DNA of 64,000 nt from an uncultured Porphyromonadaceae bacterium (GCA_937921035.1 CALEUL010000048.1:67282-131281), one strand, 5' to 3'; shown: positions 24,920 to 34,001, counted from the first letter of the stretch. Made by a program: numbers and translations. Notes: generated by a model not told the origin, from the letters alone.

Positions 24920-26482
24920 ATGAATGATTTACTTAGTGTAGTCGACTGGTCGAGGGCGCAGTTTGCCCTTACCGCGATGTACCACTGGCTATTTGTGCCG
25001 CTTACTATCGGCCTGTCGCTGATTGTGGCTGTTATGGAAACGATTTATGTGCGTACAGGAGAAGAACGTTGGAAAAACATTACCAAGTTCTGGATGACTC
25101 TGTTCGGCATCAATTTTGCAGTTGGTGTTGCCACCGGTCTGATACTTGAGTTTGAATTCGGTACCAACTGGAGTAATTACAGTTGGTTCGTTGGTGATAT
25201 TTTTGGAGCTCCACTGGCAATCGAAGGTATTCTGGCTTTCTTTATGGAGTCTACTTTCGTTGCCGTGATGTTTTTCGGATGGAACAAGGTGAGCAAGGGT
25301 TTCCATCTTGCTTCGTCGTGGCTCACGGCATTGGGCGTGTGCATATCGGCTGTGTGGATTCTCGTTGCCAACTCTTGGATGCAGTACCCAGTTGGCATGA
25401 AGTTCGACCCTGCGCAGATGCGCAATGTTATGGACGATTTCTTTGCAGTCGCACTTAGCCCTGTCGCCCTTAATAAAATCGGACATACAGTTACGAGCGC
25501 GTGGGCTCTTGGCGGCGTTTTTGTAATCGGTGTCAGTTGCTGGCTTATCCTTAAAGGCCGCAACATAGATATGGCGAAGCGTTCTATAAAGGTAGCTTCG
25601 GTAGTCGGTCTCGGAGGCATGCTTCTTGCTCTTATGATGGGCCACGGTTCTGCTGTGGTGGTATCACAGGTACAGCCAATGAAACTCGCTGCAATGGAGG
25701 GCCTGTACAAGGGTTCGGTAGGGCAGAGCATCGTTGCGTTCGGACTTATAAAACCAGACAGTGAGCAGACTCCTGACGATCCCATGCTGTTCAGCATCGA
25801 TATTCCCAAGGGTCTTTCATATCTTATCGACGGTAACGGTGAATCGTTCGTTCCCGGCATAGACGATCTTATCGCCGGTCGTACAATCACGGCTTACGGA
25901 GATACCGTTTATGGCCAGAGCTATAAAGAAAAAATCGCCCAGGGCATTACCGCGCGCCAGGCGCTTCGCGACTACGACAAGGCTCGCAAGGCAGGCGACG
26001 AAGCTGCCATGCAGAAAGCAGCCGAAACCGTACAGGCGAATTTCCACAACTTCGGCTATGGCTATCTTGAAAGCCCGGAGGATGCCGTTCCCCCTGTATC
26101 CATGACTTTCTATGCTTTCCATATAATGGTTTATGCAGGTGGTTTCCTGTTTCTTTTCTTGTTGGTGGTTACCGTTCTGGCGTGGCGTCGCGGCAACTTC
26201 CTTGAAAACAAGTGGCTGTGCATAGTCGGTATCCTATCAATACCTATAGTGTGGGTTTGCAGTCAGGCTGGATGGGTTCTTGCCGAAGTAGGCCGTCAGC
26301 CCTGGGTTATTCAGAATCTTATGCCCCGCAACGCTGCCATCAGCGGTATACAGCCCTCGTCGGTAGCGCTCACATTCTGGATTTTCGCTATAATTTTTAC
26401 CGCATTGCTGATTGCTGAGATGAGCATTATGCTGCGCTATATATCCCGTAGTTCTAAAACCGATATCGAAACAACGCACTGA
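24920..26482 (+). CDS. cydA: Cytochrome bd quinol oxidase subunit I
   Basis: 520 residues from the ATG at 24920 (a TTG six bases upstream was rejected). It oxidises quinol and reduces oxygen at the inner membrane. Heme ligands are visible: His in AMYHWLFVPL, His in NKIGHTVTSAW and Met in VSMTFYAFHIMVYAGG. Conserved glutamates of the proton channel lie in LILEFEFGTNWSNY and IEGILAFFMEST. The periplasmic Q-loop (about 300-390) contains a lysine/alanine-rich stretch. The gene is followed two bases later by cydB. Confidence 0.97.
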   Translation: MNDLLSVVDWSRAQFALTAMYHWLFVPLTIGLSLIVAVMETIYVRTGEERWKNITKFWMTLFGINFAVGVATGLILEFEFGTNWSNYSWFVGDIFGAPLAIEGILAFFMESTFVAVMFFGWNKVSKGFHLASSWLTALGVCISAVWILVANSWMQYPVGMKFDPAQMRNVMDDFFAVALSPVALNKIGHTVTSAWALGGVFVIGVSCWLILKGRNIDMAKRSIKVASVVGLGGMLLALMMGHGSAVVVSQVQPMKLAAMEGLYKGSVGQSIVAFGLIKPDSEQTPDDPMLFSIDIPKGLSYLIDGNGESFVPGIDDLIAGRTITAYGDTVYGQSYKEKIAQGITARQALRDYDKARKAGDEAAMQKAAETVQANFHNFGYGYLESPEDAVPPVSMTFYAFHIMVYAGGFLFLFLLVVTVLAWRRGNFLENKWLCIVGILSIPIVWVCSQAGWVLAEVGRQPWVIQNLMPRNAAISGIQPSSVALTFWIFAIIFTALLIAEMSIMLRYISRSSKTDIETTH

Positions 26483-26484
26483 TT

Positions 26485-27624
26485 ATGGAAAAATTAGAAA
26501 TGCTTCAAGCCTACTGGTGGCTTATAATCGCCGTATTGGGCGCTGCTCTTGTATTCCTCCTCTTCGTACAGGGCGGTCAGTCGATGCTTTGGTGCCGGAA
26601 TTCTGCCGGTGAGCGTCGTCTTATGGTGAATTCTCTTGGCCGTAAATGGGAATTTACCTACACCACGTTGGTCGTTTTTGGCGGAGCCTTCTTTGCTTCT
26701 TTTCCATTGTATTACAGCACCAGTTTCGGCGGAGCCTACTGGCTGTGGATGCTTATTCTCGTCAGCTTCGTGCTACAGGCTGTAAGCTACGAATTCCGCA
26801 GCAAGAAAGGTAATGTTTATGGTACCGGAATCTACGATGCGTTCCTCACATTCAACGGTCTTGTAGGTTGCGTGCTTCTTGGTGTTGCTGTAGCCATGCT
26901 GTTCTTTGGCGGCGAGTTTACAATAACGCGTTCCAACCTTCTCGACGCCCAGGCTCCTGTTATCTCGCAATGGGCGCCGTCGCATGGTCTTGAGGCTATC
27001 GCTTGCTGGAAGAACCTTCTGCTTGGTTTTGCCGTGTTCTTCCTTGCGCGCACGCTGGCATCGCTTTATTTTATAAATGATATCGCCGGCGATGCCGTGT
27101 TTGCGGCCCGCATGCGCCGCGCCACACTTGTAAACGGCCTTGTTTTCGCAGTGCTGTTCGTAGCGTTCCTCGTTGTGCTTCTCACTGCTTCGGGCCTGCG
27201 CTATATCGGCGGTTCTTTCATGCCCGAGGAATATCTTTATCTCCACAATCTCTTGGGAATGTGGTGGCTTGCCGTTATCCTTATTTTAGGAGTGGTAGCC
27301 GTACTGTATGCCATCTTCCGTGCAGCTTTCAGCAAAACATGGCGTGCCGGAATCTGGTTTGCCGGTTTCGGTGTTGCCGCTGTAGTGGTTGTCCTGTTTC
27401 TTATTGCAGGTTATGCGGGTACAGCATATCTGCCGTCGCTCACCGACCAGCAGTCGTCGCTTAGCATTGCAAACAGTTCGTCCAGCGAGTTCACTCTCAC
27501 GGTGATGTCCTATGTTTCCATCCTTATTCCCTTCGTACTGGCATACATCGCGTATGTATGGGCCAAGATGAATGCAAAACCGCTCACGACCGACGAACTT
27601 AACAAAGAATCCCATACATACTGA
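26485..27624 (+). CDS. cydB: Cytochrome bd quinol oxidase subunit II
   Basis: 379 residues with eight to nine membrane helices; it starts MEKLEMLQAYWWLIIAVLGA, and contains LWCRNSAGERRLMVNSLGRK and the DAFLTFNGLVG segment. It is the structural partner of CydA in a high-affinity terminal oxidase that protects anaerobes from, and lets them use, nanomolar oxygen. Its stop overlaps the YigZ start by one base (TGATG). Confidence 0.95.
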   Translation: MEKLEMLQAYWWLIIAVLGAALVFLLFVQGGQSMLWCRNSAGERRLMVNSLGRKWEFTYTTLVVFGGAFFASFPLYYSTSFGGAYWLWMLILVSFVLQAVSYEFRSKKGNVYGTGIYDAFLTFNGLVGCVLLGVAVAMLFFGGEFTITRSNLLDAQAPVISQWAPSHGLEAIACWKNLLLGFAVFFLARTLASLYFINDIAGDAVFAARMRRATLVNGLVFAVLFVAFLVVLLTASGLRYIGGSFMPEEYLYLHNLLGMWWLAVILILGVVAVLYAIFRAAFSKTWRAGIWFAGFGVAAVVVVLFLIAGYAGTAYLPSLTDQQSSLSIANSSSSEFTLTVMSYVSILIPFVLAYIAYVWAKMNAKPLTTDELNKESHTY

Positions 27625-28220
27625 TGAACGACGACGCCTATCTCACCGTATGCGGGGCTTCCGAGGGAAGTTTGCGCGAAAAGATGAGTAAATTCCTTGC
27701 CTTTGCCTGCCATGTTGAATCGGCGGTGGAGGCAAAGGAAACGGTGGCGCGTTATCAAAAAGAATACCATGACGCCCGGCATGTGTGCTGGGCGTACATG
27801 GTTGGTCCTGATAGAAAAGAATTTCTGAGTTCCGACAACGGCGAGCCCTCCGGTACGGCGGGGAAGCCTATTCTGGGACAAATCAATTCTTTCGGTCTTA
27901 CGGATGTCGTTATTATTGTGGTGCGTTACTTCGGAGGCATAAAATTAGGAACCTCGGGGCTTATCGTCGCCTACCGCGAGGCCGCGAGGCTTGCCCTTGA
28001 GAACGCTGACATTGTCGAGCGGTTCGTTATGGCTGAGGTGAGTTTTACTTTTCCGTATATTTCCATGAACAGCGTTATGAAATTGGTGAAGAACGGCGAG
28101 ACCGAGATAGCCTCGCAGACGTTCGACAACACCTGCAGCATGACACTGAGTACGCGTCGCTCGCTTGAGCAGCGTCTGCGCGAGCGTCTGGCCGATATCG
28201 ACGGCGTCAGCATACTCTGA
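27624..28220 (+). CDS. YigZ/IMPACT-family protein
   Basis: 198 residues. The N-terminal IMPACT domain is visible: SKFLAFACHVESAVEAKETV, DARHVCWAYMVGPD, DNGEPSGTAGKPILGQI and IIVVRYFGGIKLGTSGLIVA. The C-terminal DUF1949-type domain follows. The family is conserved and may act on translation, but its biochemical role is unsettled. It is the last gene of the cyd cluster, translationally coupled to cydB, and its stop abuts the stop of the convergent beta-lactamase with no gap. Confidence 0.9.
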   Translation: MNDDAYLTVCGASEGSLREKMSKFLAFACHVESAVEAKETVARYQKEYHDARHVCWAYMVGPDRKEFLSSDNGEPSGTAGKPILGQINSFGLTDVVIIVVRYFGGIKLGTSGLIVAYREAARLALENADIVERFVMAEVSFTFPYISMNSVMKLVKNGETEIASQTFDNTCSMTLSTRRSLEQRLRERLADIDGVSIL

Positions 28221-29270
28221 TTATTCTTCCAGTCCCAAGGCTCTGTCGAGAGCGTCCTCAAGCAACGCGCCGCCTATTGCCCCTAAGAAGGAACCTAAGA
28301 AATTCGTAGTAGACTGTGTTTCTGCAGGAGTGCTTCCGCTCTTTTTGCCGGCATATATGTTTGCGCTTGCATTCATAAGCTTCACTTCCTTCACCATTAT
28401 GGCATCCCATACGGCCGAAGATATGTCGGCTATCAGTTTTTCTCCATCGGCTTTTGAGCCTTTGAAGTCTTTGAGGAATACCGCTATGGAGTAACAGCCG
28501 TATCCCCAGCTGGTGTGATAACTTACAAAAGCAAGGTCGTTAATGGCAACCGGCGTGCCGTTGGCGCCGTTGAAGCCTGTGCCCGTTTTATGGAATACTT
28601 TCGCACCTTTGCCTTCCAGACCTGCCATAATGCGTTCTTTACCGAAAGGTGTGTCGCGCGACATTATCGCCTTGATTAAAGTTGCCGACGCAGTGGTATC
28701 GGATGCGAAGAAGCGGTTTATCGCAGCGGCCGCCGCCAAGGGCGAGCTTGTGTTGCATGCGCCGAGACTGTCTGTGTGCATCTGTTTCTCGCTGAAACGT
28801 ATGCTGTATTCGCCGGGATAACCGAGGTGCCGGAGAATACTGTCGACTGTCGTTGGGGAATTAAAGCGGTCGAAAAGAATGTCGGCCGCGTTGTTGTCGC
28901 TCATCATCAGCGAGTAATCCAGCAGATGTGCCGGCGAGAGGATTATTGTGTCGGTACCTGCCGCGGCGCGCATCGGGCTCCATGTGTTGCGCTCGAGGGT
29001 GCGGGGATCAATCACTATTTTAGTATCTGCCATCTGTTCGAACGACAGGGTTTTCGACAGTGCTACCGCCTGGTGGAACTTGGCCACGCTTGCCATATCG
29101 AATATTTCCCTGCCACGTACGGTTACGGTATCTCCGTAACATGATATTACGGCGATACCTACATTGTTGTCGCCCGCAAGCTGTTCAAGTTTATTCCTTA
29201 GTTCGTCGATGGCTGCCGAGACGTTCGCCACGGCAAAAAACAGTGTAATGAATAGGATTATCCGGCGCAT
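28221..29270 (-). CDS. Class A beta-lactamase (CfxA/CepA-like) with C-terminal extension
   Basis: 349 residues with a signal peptide (MRRIILFITLFFAVANVSA). All class A catalytic motifs are present: SVAK at 61-64, SDN at 124-126, a glutamate at 161 in FSEKQMH, and KTG at 228-230. Local sequence (FDMASVAKFHQAVAL, NTWSPM, SDNNAADILF, NDLAFV, FLKDFKGSK) resembles the Bacteroides CfxA/CepA subclass. Residues 300-349 form an extra tail with a glycine-rich helix (FLGSFLGAIGGALLEDAL) not found in CfxA. It should hydrolyse beta-lactams, probably cephalosporins, in the periplasm; spectrum is not predictable here. It is downstream of the carboxyltransferase gene behind a terminator. Confidence 0.85.
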   Translation of the reverse strand: MRRIILFITLFFAVANVSAAIDELRNKLEQLAGDNNVGIAVISCYGDTVTVRGREIFDMASVAKFHQAVALSKTLSFEQMADTKIVIDPRTLERNTWSPMRAAAGTDTIILSPAHLLDYSLMMSDNNAADILFDRFNSPTTVDSILRHLGYPGEYSIRFSEKQMHTDSLGACNTSSPLAAAAAINRFFASDTTASATLIKAIMSRDTPFGKERIMAGLEGKGAKVFHKTGTGFNGANGTPVAINDLAFVSYHTSWGYGCYSIAVFLKDFKGSKADGEKLIADISSAVWDAIMVKEVKLMNASANIYAGKKSGSTPAETQSTTNFLGSFLGAIGGALLEDALDRALGLEE

Positions 29271-29280
29271 GGTAAAAATT

Positions 29281-29312
29281 TACCGGGCATTCGCTGATGC
29301 GGACGCCCGGTA
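29281..29312 (-). terminator. Terminator after the OadA-like gene
   Basis: An 8-bp stem TACCGGGC/GCCCGGTA enclosing an inner helix, followed on the minus strand by AAATTTTTACC, just upstream of the beta-lactamase start. Confidence 0.65.
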
Positions 29313-29328
29313 TAATAGTGGTTAAATA

Positions 29329-31194
29329 TTATTCGAATTCGATAAGAACCTGGTCGTTAACAACGACATCGTTTGGTTTTACGAGCAGACGTTTAACAAC
29401 GCCGTCTTTTTCGGCTGGTACGTCATTTTCCATCTTCATGGCTTCGTAAACCAGGACTGTCTGACCTTTCTTAACGGCATCGCCGGGCTTGACATTGATT
29501 TCGATTACTCGGCCTCCCATAGGAGCTTTGAGCGTGGGACCAGTGATGGGTTCCTCTACAACTTTCTCTTCAACCTTAACTTCAGCCTTGGGCTGGTTGG
29601 CGTTCTTTGCCTCGAATTCTTCCTTGCGGCGGTTGCGCAGGAATGTGTTGGCAACGGTGGGAAGAAGTTCGAGAAGAAGTTCTTCCTCCTTGTTGGAAGC
29701 CAGAGGCACGTCGCCGTATTCTGCCACAGTGGGGTTGGCGGGTTTCTTGTAAGAGCTTACGTCGTATGGCTTTTCAACGGGGCTGCCTGTTATTTTTTCG
29801 CGGAAGGCGGGATCTACGGGAACAGGTGTATGGCCGTATTCGCCCTTTACCAGCGAAATGAACTGATTGGACGGGTTGGAATAGTCGGGGTTGCCTTTTT
29901 TGCGGTCCAAAGCAACGCTCACAGCCTGACTGCCCACAATCTGGCTTGTAGGAGTTACCAGAGGAACAAGACCTGCATCGCGGCGCACCATCGGGATAAG
30001 CTTCATGGCGTCCTCCAGAAGGTCTTCGGCACCGAGGGCCTTGAGCTGAGCCACCATGTTGGAGTACATACCGCCGGGAACTTCGGCGTTCTTTACAATT
30101 TCGTTTGGTTTGGGGAAACCGAAGTATTCCTCAATGCCGTGGCAAGCCTCGAGCAGAGCTTCCTCGTCGCCGTTCTTGGCGGCAGCTACGGCGGTATCGA
30201 ACAGAGCCTCTACGTTTGCAGGCAGGGTGTCGTGCAGCGGGTCGAATTCTTTGGGCAGTTTGCCAAGATCGAACTGCTTGAGCGACTGACGGGCACCGAG
30301 CAGGTGTTCGCGGATTTCTCCTACAGCCTCCATGTTCACGTCAAGCTCTACACCGAGTTTCTTTGCGAAAACATACACCAGTTCGATGGCCGGCGCAGCA
30401 GAGCCACCTCCGAACCACCAAATGTTGGTGTCGAGGATGTCTACACCGTTCAGGATAGCCATTATGCTGGAAGCCAGTCCGTAGCCAGGAGTGCAGTGGG
30501 TATGGAAGTCTACGTCCACCTTTACGGCTGCCTTGAGTTTGGAAATGATGGATGCGGCACGTGAAGGTGTTACCAGGCCGGCCATATCCTTGAGGGTGAT
30601 TATCTTGGCGCCGAGGCGTTCCATTTCAACGGCTTTCTCCACAAAGTATTCGTCGGTGAAGATTTTCTTGGGTTCTTCGGCTTTTTTGCCGAACAGACGT
30701 CCGAAGAAGCCGGGTTTTTCAACAGGCTCGGTGGGCTTGGGGTCTACGGTGTAGCATACAGCGCCGTCGGCAATGCCGCCAAGGTCGTTGATAAGGCGGA
30801 TGGATTCCTTGACGTTGTCGATATCGTTGAGTGCATCGAAAATACGCATTACGTTCAGACCGTTGGCGATAGCTTCCTTGTAGAAGCCCTCCAGAACGGT
30901 GTTGGGATAGGGAACGTAGCCGAAGAGGTTGCGACCTCGCGAGAGTGCCGACAGAAGGGATTTGCCCTTCATGGCTTTGGAGATTATGCGAAGACGGTCC
31001 CAAGGAGATTCGTCCAGATAGCGCATTACCGAGTCGGGTACGGCGCCGCCCCATACCTCCATGATGTAGAAGCCTGCGTTTTCGTAGAAGGGAAGTAGCT
31101 TGTCGATTTCAGCCTGGCTCAAACGAGTGGCGAAAAGAGACTGCTGACCGTCGCGGAGGGTGAGGTCGCGGATCTTTAATTTTCGTTGTTGCAT
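29329..31194 (-). CDS. oadA: Biotin-dependent carboxyltransferase (oxaloacetate decarboxylase alpha / pyruvate carboxylase B-like)
   Basis: 621 residues. The N-terminal HMGL-like carboxyltransferase barrel begins IRDLTLRDGQQSLFATR and includes MRIFDALNDIDNV, IITLKDMAGLVTP and VDFHTHCTPGYG (metal-binding His pair). A conserved carboxylase domain follows (about 300-460). After a Glu/Lys-rich linker comes a biotinyl domain with EAMKMEND, biotin on Lys587. It moves carboxyl groups between biotin and oxaloacetate/pyruvate; whether it works with a membrane Na+ pump or a biotin carboxylase cannot be told, since no such subunit is nearby. Promoter element at 31245-31252. Confidence 0.88.
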   Translation of the reverse strand: MQQRKLKIRDLTLRDGQQSLFATRLSQAEIDKLLPFYENAGFYIMEVWGGAVPDSVMRYLDESPWDRLRIISKAMKGKSLLSALSRGRNLFGYVPYPNTVLEGFYKEAIANGLNVMRIFDALNDIDNVKESIRLINDLGGIADGAVCYTVDPKPTEPVEKPGFFGRLFGKKAEEPKKIFTDEYFVEKAVEMERLGAKIITLKDMAGLVTPSRAASIISKLKAAVKVDVDFHTHCTPGYGLASSIMAILNGVDILDTNIWWFGGGSAAPAIELVYVFAKKLGVELDVNMEAVGEIREHLLGARQSLKQFDLGKLPKEFDPLHDTLPANVEALFDTAVAAAKNGDEEALLEACHGIEEYFGFPKPNEIVKNAEVPGGMYSNMVAQLKALGAEDLLEDAMKLIPMVRRDAGLVPLVTPTSQIVGSQAVSVALDRKKGNPDYSNPSNQFISLVKGEYGHTPVPVDPAFREKITGSPVEKPYDVSSYKKPANPTVAEYGDVPLASNKEEELLLELLPTVANTFLRNRRKEEFEAKNANQPKAEVKVEEKVVEEPITGPTLKAPMGGRVIEINVKPGDAVKKGQTVLVYEAMKMENDVPAEKDGVVKRLLVKPNDVVVNDQVLIEFE

Positions 31195-31244
31195 ATTCTT
31201 GCTTATTTATAGGATGTTTTGTGTTTATGCGTATATAGTACCCG

Positions 31245-31252
31245 CAAAGATA
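31245..31252 (-). promoter_or_regulatory. -7 element of the OadA-like gene
   Basis: TATCTTTG on the minus strand, 50 bases before the ATG at 31194. Confidence 0.55.
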
Positions 31253-31333
31253 TACTATAGTTTTGGATTAAGGAAATAATTCCGCAATTTTTCTCTTTTA
31301 AATATTGAAATGCGTGAAAAATATGGGAGGTTT

Positions 31334-32443
31334 TTACCTGATAGCCACGCGGAAACTGAATGGACATGCGGGCGGAGACAGACTTATGGTTCCGGCGCTG
31401 ATTCTGCCGTTACCGAGTATGGCATTGTCTTCGCCGGCGCCTTCGGTTTCTACCGAGAATGTGCCAGTGCGGCCCGGTGCCACAAACTTTTCGTAGAAGA
31501 TGCGGCATACGTGTCCCATTGTCATGCGCAGGTTCATTTCCACAGCCGGGGCGATACGGATGTCGCCGTTGTCCACGGCCATCATGTCGATACCGAGTGG
31601 GCCGTCGTAGTTCTCGCCGATAATATCTTCAAGTATAGGCACGAGAGCCTCGGCCAGCGCTTGCAATGGAGGTGTGATGGTCTCAATTTCGCTTTTCAGG
31701 ACTGACTGCGGCGCAAGAATATTGCCTGTATATGCTCCTGTCTGTTCAGTGCGGAAAAGCGACAGGCCGTTGTACGAGCAGCGGCCACCGCACATGGTGA
31801 ACAGCATGGCGAAATCGGCTTTTTTGTTCAGCCGTTGCTCACCCATTATCGCTCCTTGACGTCTTATTACGCCTTCTATTGAGGCGCGGATGTTGGGAAG
31901 GACGTTTCTGTCGGCGAATATCAGGCCTCGTCCCGACGAGGACCAGGGCAACTTGAGGATAGCTGACTCCGTATGCCGGACATAAGCCTCAACCTCTTCC
32001 ATCGAGGTAAGTTCCTTTGCCGGTTCCGGCATGGGGTAGGGCAGGACGCTTTGCAGGGCAGTGGCTACCTTGGCAGCGGTTCTGCGGTGCGACAGTTGCC
32101 GCATACGGTCGAGCTGCGTATTGTCTGGCAGTTGTTCCGGTCTGAATCCTATGTTGCGGAGAAATAGGCGGGAGGCTTTGGACCAGCCCCACGGCGCGGG
32201 CATCAGTCCGGTAATAGAACCGTTGTAAAGACTCGTGCGAAGAGAGAATTTACTTCTTATACTTTCATACCAGCGCGCGTCAACGCCCTGATCGAAAATT
32301 TCGTCGCCGTCGTCGCCGTACCACAGCGCGAGTGTTTGCCCCGATTGGCGCAGCTGCGTGGCTGCCGGGGGAGGGGTGTATCGCTCAAGGTCGCGGGCGA
32401 GCGCAAGGTCGTTTTCAGGAAAGAAAAGATGCAGCTTCGGCAT
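31334..32443 (-). CDS. ATP-grasp-fold protein of unknown function
   Basis: 369 residues, no signal peptide. An ATP-grasp pattern is visible: SAILKLPWSSSGRGLIFADR gives the nucleotide-binding lysine and flexible loop, and GPLGIDMMAVDNGDIRIAPA followed by VEMNLRMTMGHV gives the metal-binding acidic/Asn strand pair. The N-terminus (PKLHLFFPENDLALARDLER) is unlike the usual ligases. ATP-grasp enzymes join a carboxylate to an amine or thiol through an acyl phosphate; the substrates here are unknown. It is the third gene of the prmA - barrel - ATP-grasp operon, 18 bases after the barrel gene. Confidence 0.65.
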   Translation of the reverse strand: MPKLHLFFPENDLALARDLERYTPPPAATQLRQSGQTLALWYGDDGDEIFDQGVDARWYESIRSKFSLRTSLYNGSITGLMPAPWGWSKASRLFLRNIGFRPEQLPDNTQLDRMRQLSHRRTAAKVATALQSVLPYPMPEPAKELTSMEEVEAYVRHTESAILKLPWSSSGRGLIFADRNVLPNIRASIEGVIRRQGAIMGEQRLNKKADFAMLFTMCGGRCSYNGLSLFRTEQTGAYTGNILAPQSVLKSEIETITPPLQALAEALVPILEDIIGENYDGPLGIDMMAVDNGDIRIAPAVEMNLRMTMGHVCRIFYEKFVAPGRTGTFSVETEGAGEDNAILGNGRISAGTISLSPPACPFSFRVAIR

Positions 32444-32461
32444 AGAGGCAACCTATGATGC

Positions 32462-33028
32462 TCAGAATGTAACGCCAATCTTGCACGTAGCCATATATAT
32501 ATCGGGCTGATAGGCCTCGGTATTGTGGAAATGGTCTTTCCCCGTGCGATATGTCATGCCCAACATCATGTAGGATGTGAATTTATTGCTGCGGGCAAGG
32601 TTTATACCAGCGCCGGTAAATCCGAAAAAAGCTGTGTATTCATGGCCGAAGTCGGTCAGGTTGTACGCCACGCCCGCGCGGATATCCCAGAAGAACAGTG
32701 ATGGCTTGTCGCGGAAATTGGTGCGGAATTCAGCGAACACCGGGTAACAGCGCGACGAGTTGGACACAGATATCTGCGTACCCAGTCCTAAGCCGAGAAA
32801 GTTTATCCATCCGCGGCGCATGCCGAACGAGGCGTTGAAGTCGATTGCGCTCATGTCGTGGGCTGACATATCTATGGATGCTCCTGCGTCGGCGCCCCAG
32901 GCAAAGTGTATGTTGGTGTCGGCCTGGAGTTGCTTACGCGAGAATTTGCGTCCCTCTGGGGTGGCGCAAAAAGCGCTCTGAAGGCATATTGCTATCGCAG
33001 CTATTGCTGTTAGGATTCGTAGGCTCAT
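32462..33028 (-). CDS. Outer-membrane beta-barrel protein
   Basis: 188 residues with signal peptide (MSLRILTAIAAIAICLQSAFC). The mature chain is made of alternating strands with aromatic girdles (INFLGLGLGTQISVS, FFWDIRAGVAYNLTDFG, YTAFFGFTGAGINLARS, MMLGMTYRTG) and ends in a strand finishing with phenylalanine (CKIGVTF), the usual insertion signal. It resembles the PorT-like/outer-membrane beta-barrel families. Function unknown. It starts five bases after the prmA stop. Confidence 0.75.
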   Translation of the reverse strand: MSLRILTAIAAIAICLQSAFCATPEGRKFSRKQLQADTNIHFAWGADAGASIDMSAHDMSAIDFNASFGMRRGWINFLGLGLGTQISVSNSSRCYPVFAEFRTNFRDKPSLFFWDIRAGVAYNLTDFGHEYTAFFGFTGAGINLARSNKFTSYMMLGMTYRTGKDHFHNTEAYQPDIYMATCKIGVTF

Positions 33029-33033
33029 GCTGT

Positions 33034-33900
33034 TTATAGTTTTATGAATGTCATCGACGACCAGTTGTCCATATCCGCAACACCGGCAGGCTGTAGACCT
33101 GCTTCTTTTGCCGCAGCTTCCACGATGGGTCGATCGGCGATATAAAAGCCACTCACTGTGAGGACTGCGCCTTTTTTCATGGCTGAGGCATAGCTGCGGA
33201 TATCGGCTGTTATTATATTCCGGTTGATGTTGGCCAGGAAAATGTCGGCTGCGGGTACTCCGGCGAGGGCGGAAGCGTCGCCGCGTATAATTTTTACAGC
33301 ATCGGGATTGCCGGGAAGGTTCAGTGCCACGTTGTCTATGGCGTTATCGGCGGCGGCAGGGTCTATCTCTATTCCCGTAACGCTTGCAGCTCCGCGCATT
33401 GCCGCAAGAATGGCGAGTATTGCCGTGCCGGTGCCCATATCGGTAACATTTTTGCCGCACACGTCGGCGTCGAGCAGACTGCGTAGCATTAGTGTTGTCG
33501 TCGGATGGTGTCCGGTGCCGAAAGCCATGCGTGGGTCTATCAGAATATCGTATTCCGCCTTGGGTACATCGGTGTGGAAGCTGCTGTGGACGGCCACGCG
33601 GCCTTCTATGACGATAGGTTTGAAATAGTGCTTTTCCCATTCCGAATTCCAGTCCTGACCTGGGACAAAAGAGCATGTGTAAGTTATCGCACAGTCGAAA
33701 GGCATTTCGGTGATAGCGTCTTCCACGGCCTCTGCGCGGTATAGGGGAGCAGGAACGTATGCTGTCATAGTTGCGCCTGGAGATTCCTCGTTCTGTACGA
33801 AACTTTCAAAACCTTCGTCGGCAAGGAGAGCCGCCATATAGTCGGCGGCATCTTCGGAAGTCGGGCGGAAAGTGAAATCTACCTGATAGTAGTCGTTCAT
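33034..33900 (-). CDS. prmA: Ribosomal protein L11 methyltransferase
   Basis: 288 residues. It methylates lysines and the N-terminus of ribosomal protein L11 with S-adenosylmethionine. DPRMAFGTGHHPTTTLMLR and TDMGTGTAILAILAAMRGAA are the SAM-binding signature, FLANINRNII follows, and the N-terminal substrate domain includes WNSEWEKHYFKP. The start MNDYYQVDFTF fits the family; an in-frame ATG 39 bases upstream (33939), also downstream of the promoter at 33962-33969, would add 13 residues. Confidence 0.92.
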   Translation of the reverse strand: MNDYYQVDFTFRPTSEDAADYMAALLADEGFESFVQNEESPGATMTAYVPAPLYRAEAVEDAITEMPFDCAITYTCSFVPGQDWNSEWEKHYFKPIVIEGRVAVHSSFHTDVPKAEYDILIDPRMAFGTGHHPTTTLMLRSLLDADVCGKNVTDMGTGTAILAILAAMRGAASVTGIEIDPAAADNAIDNVALNLPGNPDAVKIIRGDASALAGVPAADIFLANINRNIITADIRSYASAMKKGAVLTVSGFYIADRPIVEAAAKEAGLQPAGVADMDNWSSMTFIKL

Positions 33901-33961
33901 ATTGGGCTTGCGGCTTGTGCCGCTGTCGGTATTTTCCATTGTCGTGCGTTCTTTCTACGCA

Positions 33962-33969
33962 CAAAGTTA
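33962..33969 (-). promoter_or_regulatory. -7 element of the prmA operon
   Basis: TAACTTTG on the minus strand, divergent from the Fur-family gene promoter 32 bases away. Confidence 0.55.
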
Positions 33970-34001
33970 GCTATTTTTATCAAAGCAATAAAAATATTTG
34001 C

